A stretch of 11,017 nucleotides of DNA from Parasulfuritortus sp037446165 (lineage in GTDB: Bacteria > Pseudomonadota > Gammaproteobacteria > Burkholderiales > Thiobacillaceae). The stretch lies in assembly GCA_037446165.1 (NCBI GenBank), contig JBBIJC010000084.1, positions 1 to 11,017 of the forward strand, read 5' to 3'. Position 1 is the stretch's first letter. The number at the start of each line of letters is the position of its first letter. Below are positions 6,108 to 11,017 of this stretch, piece after piece. A program made the position numbers and the translations under genes. The notes beneath the pieces were generated by a model. The model was not told the origin of the DNA and did not search any database. It saw only the letters and a list, made by a program, of their open reading frames with translations.

Positions 6108-6314
6108 ATGGCCCGCGTCACAGTCGATGACTGCATCAAATATTTTCCCAACCGCTTCGAAATGACCCTGGCTGCCGCCACCCGCGCCCGACAGATTTCC
6201 GTCGGCGCCACGCCCAAGGTCGAAGCCGACCGGGACAAGCCGGCCGTGATCTCCCTGCGCGAGATTGCAGAGGGTTTGGTCGGCCCCGAAATCCTGGTGA
6301 AATCCCACACCTGA
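6108..6314 (+). CDS. rpoZ: DNA-directed RNA polymerase omega subunit
   Basis: This 68-residue small subunit helps fold and hold beta-prime in RNA polymerase. It shows the family order: MARVTVDDC at the N-terminus, NRFEMTLAAATRARQI in the middle (15-30) and KPAVISLREIAEG near 44-56. The N-terminal Met-Ala-Arg, which in E. coli omega forms part of ppGpp site 1 with beta-prime, is intact, so the polymerase probably keeps that site. The protein lacks the longer C-terminal tail of the 91-residue E. coli form, as is common in betaproteobacteria. GGAGA at 6096-6100 is well spaced from the ATG. spoT follows after 21 bases, the usual rpoZ-spoT pairing, which links a ppGpp target with the enzyme controlling ppGpp. 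gmk, the usual gene before rpoZ, is not adjacent here. Confidence 0.98.
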   Translation: MARVTVDDCIKYFPNRFEMTLAAATRARQISVGATPKVEADRDKPAVISLREIAEGLVGPEILVKSHT

Positions 6315-6335
6315 CAAACGAACCTGGACCGTGCC

Positions 6336-8537
6336 ATGACAACACAGGCCCAGGCTCCCCGTTCACACCCCGTGCATGCCAAGGCACGGGATGCCTCCAA
6401 GACTGGCGCACCGACCACGGACGACGTCGCCATCATTGCCCCCTACCTGAAACCCGACGAAGCCGAAATCCTGGCCAAGGCCCTGGCGTTCAGCGCGCAT
6501 GCCCATGAGGGCCAGTTCCGCAAGGGCGGCGAACCCTATATCACGCATCCCCTGGCGGTGGCCGAAACCCTGGCCGGCTGGCGCATGGACGTACAAACCC
6601 TGGCTGCCGCCCTGCTCCATGACGTAGTCGAGGATACCGGGGTCACCCGGGACGACATCCGGGTCAATTTCGGCGAGGCCATCGCCGATCTGGTCGACGG
6701 CGTCACCAAGCTGGACCAGTTGCAGTTCGAGAGCAAGAAGCACGCCCAGGCCGAGAATTTCCGCAAGATGCTGCTGGCCATGGCGCGCGATGTGCGGGTC
6801 ATCCTGATCAAGCTCGCCGACCGCTGGCACAACATGCAGACCCTGGAGCACATGAACCTGGAGCAGCGCCAGCGCATCGCCCAGGAAACGCTCGACATCT
6901 ATGCCCCGATCGCCAACCGGCTGGGGCTCAACGTGGTATTCCACGAATTGCAGGACCTGTCGTTCCAGAACATGCACCCGACCCGTTACCGGGTACTGGA
7001 AAAGGCCATCGCCGCGTCGCGCGTCGATCGGCGCGAGGTGGTCGAGAAGATCAACCAGGCGATCCGTGCCAAGCTGGAGAACAGCAACATCCAGGCCGAG
7101 GTCTACGGTCGGGAAAAACACCTGTACAGCATCTACCGCAAGATGCAGGAAAAGCACCTCGCCTTCACCGAAGTGTTCGACATCTACGCCTTCCGGGTCG
7201 TGGTCGACGATGTGCCCAGCTGCTATCTGGCCCTGGGCGCCCTGCACAGCCTGTACAAGCCCATTCCCGGCAAGATCAAGGACTACATCGCGATCGCCAA
7301 GGGCAACGGCTACCAGTCGCTGCACTCCACGCTGTTCGGGCCGTTCGGCACCCCGGTCGAGATCCAGATCCGGACCAAGGAAATGAACCGGCTGGCCGAG
7401 GAAGGCGTGGCCTCGCACTGGCTGTACAAGACCGGCGGCGCCGAGCTGACCGAAGCCCAGCGCATGGCCCACCAGTGGCTGCAGAGCCTGCTCGACATCC
7501 AGGCCGACAGCCGCGATTCGGTCGAATTCCTGGAGCACATCAAGGTCGACCTGTTCCCGGACGAGGTCTACGTGTTCACGCCCAAGGGCAAGATCATGGC
7601 CCTGCCGCGCGAGGCGACCGCGATCGACTTCGCCTACAACGTCCACACCGATATCGGCAACCAATGTGTCGCGGCCCGCGTCAACGGTGACTACATGCCG
7701 CTCTCGACCCCGCTGCGCAACGGCGACCGGGTCGAGATCATCACCAGCGAATCGGCCCGGCCCAATCCGGCCTGGATCCATTTCGCGGTCACCGGCAAGG
7801 CCCGGGCCCATATCCGCAACGCCCTCAAGCACGCCCACCGGCACGAATCCGAGATGCTTGGCCAGCAGCTGCTAAACCAGGCCCTGCGCGGCCTTGGGGT
7901 CAATCCGGCCGACGTTGACGAGGCCCGCTGGGACGCGCTGGTCAAGCTCAAAAACCGCAGCCGGGAGGACATCCTGGTCGAGATCGGCCTGGGCAAGAAA
8001 CTGGGCATGATGGTCGCCCGCCAGCTGCTGGCCAAGGAAGGCGAGGACGTGCCGCGCCCCGCCGGTCCGCTCCTGATCCGCGGCTCGGAGGGCGTCGCGG
8101 TGCGCCTGGCCAAATGCTGCCGACCGATCCCGGGCGACCCGATCATCGGTCAGATCAAGAAGGAACAGGGCCTGATCATCCATACCCACGACTGCCCGCA
8201 GGTCAAGCATTACCGCGAAGACCCGGACAAGTGGATCGACGTGGAATGGGAACAGGACCTGGACAAGACCTTCGACGTCAGCGTCCGCATCACCGTCGCC
8301 AACAACCGGGGCGTGCTGGCCAAGGTCGCCGCCGCCATCTCCGCCGAAGGCTCCAACATCGACGACGTGCATATGGAAGAAGAAAGCGGCAAATACACCC
8401 ACCTGTTCTTCACGGTCCAGGTCCAGAACCGGGTCCATCTGTCCCGCCTGATGCGCGCCCTGCGCACCTTGCCGGAAGTAAGCCGGATCACCCGATTGAA
8501 AGGCGGCCATACCGGCCGTAGCGCCAACATCATCTGA
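6336..8537 (+). CDS. spoT: Bifunctional (p)ppGpp synthetase/hydrolase SpoT (Rel/Spo family)
   Basis: This 733-residue cytoplasmic enzyme makes and degrades the alarmone (p)ppGpp. The N-terminal HD hydrolase (~45-200) has the metal and catalytic set R62, H71, H95-D96, E99-D100, N141 and D162 (LADRWHNM), so degradation should be active. The synthetase domain (~235-365) has GREKHLYSIYRKM, KIKDYIA (313-319), GYQSLH (325-330) and VEIQIRT (341-347). The basic x-x-K-D form marks bifunctional SpoT/Rel rather than RelA-type acidic E-x-D-D; Lys replaces the common Arg at the first position. A TGS domain (~405-470), a helical region, the zinc-finger/CC region (C594-C595 with THDCP near 617-621) and a C-terminal ACT domain (~645-715) complete the regulatory half. 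Length is slightly over E. coli SpoT (702). The ATG at 6336 has only a weak TGGA upstream. ridA starts eight bases after the stop. Confidence 0.98.
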   Translation: MTTQAQAPRSHPVHAKARDASKTGAPTTDDVAIIAPYLKPDEAEILAKALAFSAHAHEGQFRKGGEPYITHPLAVAETLAGWRMDVQTLAAALLHDVVEDTGVTRDDIRVNFGEAIADLVDGVTKLDQLQFESKKHAQAENFRKMLLAMARDVRVILIKLADRWHNMQTLEHMNLEQRQRIAQETLDIYAPIANRLGLNVVFHELQDLSFQNMHPTRYRVLEKAIAASRVDRREVVEKINQAIRAKLENSNIQAEVYGREKHLYSIYRKMQEKHLAFTEVFDIYAFRVVVDDVPSCYLALGALHSLYKPIPGKIKDYIAIAKGNGYQSLHSTLFGPFGTPVEIQIRTKEMNRLAEEGVASHWLYKTGGAELTEAQRMAHQWLQSLLDIQADSRDSVEFLEHIKVDLFPDEVYVFTPKGKIMALPREATAIDFAYNVHTDIGNQCVAARVNGDYMPLSTPLRNGDRVEIITSESARPNPAWIHFAVTGKARAHIRNALKHAHRHESEMLGQQLLNQALRGLGVNPADVDEARWDALVKLKNRSREDILVEIGLGKKLGMMVARQLLAKEGEDVPRPAGPLLIRGSEGVAVRLAKCCRPIPGDPIIGQIKKEQGLIIHTHDCPQVKHYREDPDKWIDVEWEQDLDKTFDVSVRITVANNRGVLAKVAAAISAEGSNIDDVHMEEESGKYTHLFFTVQVQNRVHLSRLMRALRTLPEVSRITRLKGGHTGRSANII

Positions 8538-8545
8538 GGAAAGAC

Positions 8546-8926
8546 ATGGCCAGACAGATCATCGCCACTGCCAACGCGCCGCAAGCCATCGGCACCTACT
8601 CCCAGGCCGTCAAGGTCGGCACCACCGTTTATCTGTCCGGACAGATCGGCCTGGACCCGGCCACCATGCAGATGGTCGACGGCATCGAAGCCCAGATCCA
8701 CCGCGTATTCCAGAACCTGAAGGCCGTTGCCGAGGCCGCCGGCGGCAGCCTGGCCGACCTGGCCAAGCTGAACGTCTTTCTCACCGACCTGGGCCATTTC
8801 GCCATGGTCAACGAGATCATGGCCCAGTATTTCAGCCAGCCCTACCCGGCCCGCGCCGCCGTGGGCGTGGCCAGCCTGCCGCGCAACGCGCTGGTCGAGG
8901 CCGATGGCATCCTTGAGCTGAATTGA
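8546..8926 (+). CDS. ridA: RidA-family reactive enamine/imine deaminase
   Basis: This 126-residue trimeric chorismate-mutase-like-fold protein belongs to the YjgF/YER057c/UK114 family. It hydrolyses reactive 2-aminoacrylate and other enamines/imines released by PLP enzymes such as threonine dehydratase, preventing PLP damage. Key residues are present: Y18 in GTYSQA, S31-G-Q-I (SGQI), N76-V-F in the central strand, R103 in YPARAAV (the carboxylate-binding Arg that separates RidA from other Rid subfamilies) and E118 near the C-terminus. The ATG has GAGGAAAG just upstream, overlapping the spoT stop codon, so it is probably translated together with spoT. The spoT-ridA-recG order is familiar from betaproteobacteria. 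Confidence 0.97.
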   Translation: MARQIIATANAPQAIGTYSQAVKVGTTVYLSGQIGLDPATMQMVDGIEAQIHRVFQNLKAVAEAAGGSLADLAKLNVFLTDLGHFAMVNEIMAQYFSQPYPARAAVGVASLPRNALVEADGILELN

Positions 8927-8938
8927 GCACGTCCTGAT

Positions 8939-8963
8939 CTTGTTCAGATACTGGATTAACAAG
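8939..8963. repeat. Inverted repeat CTTGTT/AACAAG between ridA and recG
   Basis: CTTGTT (8939-8944) and AACAAG (8958-8963) are perfect 6-base inverted repeats with 13 bases between them, in a short AT-richer stretch. There is no T-run, so it is not a clear intrinsic terminator. Operator or chance are both possible. Confidence 0.22.
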
Positions 8964-9037
8964 TGACCCAGGCCCTGGCCGAACAATTGACCCCGCTAAT
9001 GGGCAAGCTGCAAGCGATCGTCGCGAAAAAGGGCTGA
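8963..9037 (+). CDS. Possible 24-codon small ORF between ridA and recG
   Basis: A GTG-initiated frame of 24 codons (begins MTQALAEQL, ends AIVAKKG) fills most of the 127-base gap before recG. Its codon use, with mostly G/C third positions and Leu/Ala/Gln/Lys-rich amphipathic content, resembles real coding sequence. No good Shine-Dalgarno precedes the GTG, and an in-frame TAA lies three bases before it. It may be a small protein, a recG leader peptide, a remnant of a lost gene, or chance. I do not recognise it. Confidence 0.22.
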   Translation: MTQALAEQLTPLMGKLQAIVAKKG

Positions 9038-9053
9038 GCCCAGCGGCAGCGCC

Positions 9054-11017
9054 ATGGCAAAGCCCGTCAAGGACATCCCGGTGCATGAAAAACTGGGCCT
9101 GGCCAGCGCCGAGGCGCTGACCCTTCACCTGCCCTTGCGCTATGAGGATGAAACCCGCCTGACCCGCCTGCGCGACGCCCGTCCCGGCCTGCCCGTGCTG
9201 GTGGAGGGCACCGTCGTCCAGGCCGAGGTGGCGTTCCGGCCCCGGCGGCAGCTGCTGGCCAGCCTGACCGAAACCGGCTCGGATGCCCCATTCCACCTGC
9301 GCATGCTGAATTTCTATCCCAGCCAGCAGGCCAGCCTGAAACCCGGCGTCCGGCTGCGCCTGTATGGCGAGGTCCGGCCCGGCTTCTTCGGTGACGAAAT
9401 GGTCCATCCGCGCTGGCGGATCGTGGGCGCTAACACGCCCCTGCCGGACCGGTTGACCCCGGTCTACCCGACCGTGGCCGGGCTGTCCCAGGCCCGTATC
9501 CAGAAGGCCGTGGCTGCGACCCTGGCCAGCGCCGACCTGAGCGAAACCCTGCCCGCCGCCCTGCTAACCCGCCTGGCGCTGCCCGCCTTCGACGAGGCGG
9601 TGACCCGACTGCACGCGCCGATGCCCGAGGACAGCCTGGCGGCACTCGAATCACGCGAGCACCCGGCCTGGCGCCGGATCAAGTTCGACGAACTGCTGAC
9701 CCAGCAGTTGTCGCTCCGGCTGCATACCCGCGAACGCAACCGCCAGAGCGCCCCGGTCCTGGCCAGCGACTCGGGCCTGGCTGACCGCTTCACTGCCGGG
9801 CTGCCCTTCCCGCTGACCGCCGCGCAGCAGCGTGTGCTGCAGGAAATCCGGACCGACCTCGGCAAACCGCATCCCATGCACCGGCTGTTGCAGGGCGATG
9901 TGGGCAGCGGCAAGACCTGCGTCGCCGCCCTGGCCGCGCTGATCGCCGTGGGCAGTGGACAGCAGGCGGCGGTCATGGCCCCGACCGAGATCCTGGCCGA
10001 ACAGTTGTACCTGAAATTCCGGGAATGGCTGGAGCCCATGGGCATCCGCGTGGTCTGGCTGGCTGCCGCCCTGAAAGGCAAGGCCAAAAAGGAAGCCATG
10101 GCAGAAATCGCCAGCGGCCAGGCCGCCGTCGCCGTCGGCACCCACGCCTTGTTCCAGGACGAGGTCGCCTTCCAGTCGCTGGCCCTCGCCATCGTCGACG
10201 AGCAGCACCGGTTCGGCGTCGAGCAGCGCCTGGCCCTGCGCGGGAAAGGCGTCGACGGCAATATCATTCCCCACCTCCTGATGATGTCGGCCACGCCCAT
10301 CCCGCGCAGCCTGGCCATGAGCTATTTCGCCGACCTTGATGTCTCGGTCATCGACCAGTTGCCGCCGGGGCGGACACCGGTCGCCACCCGGACCGTAGGC
10401 AACGCCCGGCGCGACGAAGTGATCGCCCGGCTCAAGGATTATTGCCTCGACGGCGCCCAGGCCTACTGGGTCTGCCCCTTGATCGAGGAATCGGAGAAAG
10501 TGGACCTCAAGGCTGCCCTGGACGCCCATGCCGAGCTGGTCGCCAGGCTGCCCGGTCTGCGCATCGGGCTGGCCCACGGCCGGATGAAGTCGAACGAGAA
10601 GGCGGCCGTGATGACTGCCTTCAAGGCCGGCGAGCTGGACATCCTGGTTGCCACCACGGTGATCGAGGTCGGCGTCGACGTGCCCAATGCCAGCCTGATG
10701 GTGATCGAACACGCCGAACGCATGGGCCTGGCCCAGCTGCACCAGTTGCGTGGCCGGGTCGGCCGCGGCAGCCGGGAATCGACCTGCCTGCTGCTTTATT
10801 ACGATCCGCTTTCGGACACCGCCCGGCAACGCCTGCACATCATCCGGGAGCACACCGACGGCTTCGTGATTGCGCGCGAGGACCTGCGCCTGCGCGGCCC
10901 GGGCGAGTTTCTGGGCGCCCGCCAGTCGGGCCTGCCCATGCTACGCTTTGCCGACCTTGAAACCGATCAGGACCTGCTCGAACTGGCCCGCGACGCCGCC
11001 GGCCACCTGCTCAGGCA
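9054..11017 (+). CDS. recG: ATP-dependent DNA helicase RecG (3' end outside window)
   Basis: RecG is a superfamily-2 dsDNA translocase that binds branched DNA, reverses stalled forks and remodels recombination intermediates and R-loops. 654 codons are visible; RecG is usually near 680-690 residues, so only the end is missing. HLPLRYEDET (~25-34) opens the wedge domain. The Walker A GDVGSGKT is at 281-288, the Walker B/motif II DEQHRFG at 382-388, motif III MSATPIPR follows, and motif VI QLRGRVGRG with the RecG-typical DLRLRGPGEFLGARQSG lies near the visible end. The N-terminus is short (MAKPVKDIPVHEKLGL) and lacks the GVG helix-hairpin-helix of E. coli RecG, a form I associate with betaproteobacteria. 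The ATG at 9054 has only weak AGCGGCAG upstream. It is the last gene of the rpoZ-spoT-ridA-recG block. Confidence 0.97.
   Translation, partial: MAKPVKDIPVHEKLGLASAEALTLHLPLRYEDETRLTRLRDARPGLPVLVEGTVVQAEVAFRPRRQLLASLTETGSDAPFHLRMLNFYPSQQASLKPGVRLRLYGEVRPGFFGDEMVHPRWRIVGANTPLPDRLTPVYPTVAGLSQARIQKAVAATLASADLSETLPAALLTRLALPAFDEAVTRLHAPMPEDSLAALESREHPAWRRIKFDELLTQQLSLRLHTRERNRQSAPVLASDSGLADRFTAGLPFPLTAAQQRVLQEIRTDLGKPHPMHRLLQGDVGSGKTCVAALAALIAVGSGQQAAVMAPTEILAEQLYLKFREWLEPMGIRVVWLAAALKGKAKKEAMAEIASGQAAVAVGTHALFQDEVAFQSLALAIVDEQHRFGVEQRLALRGKGVDGNIIPHLLMMSATPIPRSLAMSYFADLDVSVIDQLPPGRTPVATRTVGNARRDEVIARLKDYCLDGAQAYWVCPLIEESEKVDLKAALDAHAELVARLPGLRIGLAHGRMKSNEKAAVMTAFKAGELDILVATTVIEVGVDVPNASLMVIEHAERMGLAQLHQLRGRVGRGSRESTCLLLYYDPLSDTARQRLHIIREHTDGFVIAREDLRLRGPGEFLGARQSGLPMLRFADLETDQDLLELARDAAGHLLR

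Noticed and set aside
6363..7844. 493-residue open frame on the minus strand, antisense to spoT
   Set aside because: It mirrors the GC-rich codons of a complete spoT gene; its Asp/Val/Gly/Leu/Gln-rich composition is typical of antisense shadows, no domain is recognisable, and spoT is fully accounted for.
9651..10853. 400-residue open frame on the minus strand, antisense to recG
   Set aside because: It lies wholly across the RecG helicase motifs and has low-complexity shadow composition with no motif of its own.
1..11017. Mobile elements, CRISPR arrays, toxin-antitoxin or defence systems, tRNA or rRNA genes
   Set aside because: No transposase, integrase, regular repeat-spacer pattern, cloverleaf or defence-type domain was seen on either strand; nearly all sequence is taken up by conserved core genes with uniform composition.

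Overview
The window is GC-rich, densely packed chromosomal DNA. It carries two conserved housekeeping and stress blocks arranged back to back. Gene content and order (surE-pcm-nlpD-rpoS on one side, rpoZ-spoT-ridA-recG on the other), a short 68-residue omega subunit and a RecG without the usual N-terminal helix-hairpin-helix point to a betaproteobacterium. I cannot name the order or genus. I see no IS element, tRNA, rRNA, CRISPR array, phage gene or plasmid gene.

Left half, minus strand (reading from 5360 down to 1): an SDR oxidoreductase resembling E. coli YbbO, then a tightly coupled run of surE, pcm, nlpD, rpoS, a YrfG-like HAD nucleotidase and a Crp/Fnr-family (DNR-like) regulator whose 3' end leaves the window. 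From surE onward, adjacent genes overlap by 1 to 4 bases or, at nlpD/rpoS, are 9 bases apart. This suggests one translationally coupled operon, with internal promoters possible. A perfect TTGAT-N4-ATCAA palindrome lies inside nlpD, about 200 bases before the rpoS start. That is the sequence class the terminal regulator should recognise from its E-x-x-S-R recognition helix, so a feedback loop onto rpoS is conceivable. The site may equally be a by-product of a conserved Leu-Ile-Ile-Ile-Lys stretch.

Right half, plus strand (5444 to the end): an uncharacterised 194-residue membrane protein with an N-terminal coiled coil and a C-x2-C-x21-C-x3-H pattern, then rpoZ (omega), spoT (bifunctional (p)ppGpp synthetase/hydrolase), ridA (enamine/imine deaminase) and recG (branched-DNA helicase, missing only its last few tens of residues). 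An 83-base divergent region at 5361-5443 holds the best promoter candidate in the window, with a small palindrome in its spacer and a flanking direct repeat.

Functionally the window joins the general stress response (RpoS, with SurE, Pcm and NlpD) to the stringent response (SpoT, plus omega, which forms part of a ppGpp site on RNA polymerase). Most of it is ordinary core genome. The items worth a second look are the 194-residue protein, the FNR-type box together with the co-transcribed regulator, the extension of the rpoS operon, and the divergent promoter region.
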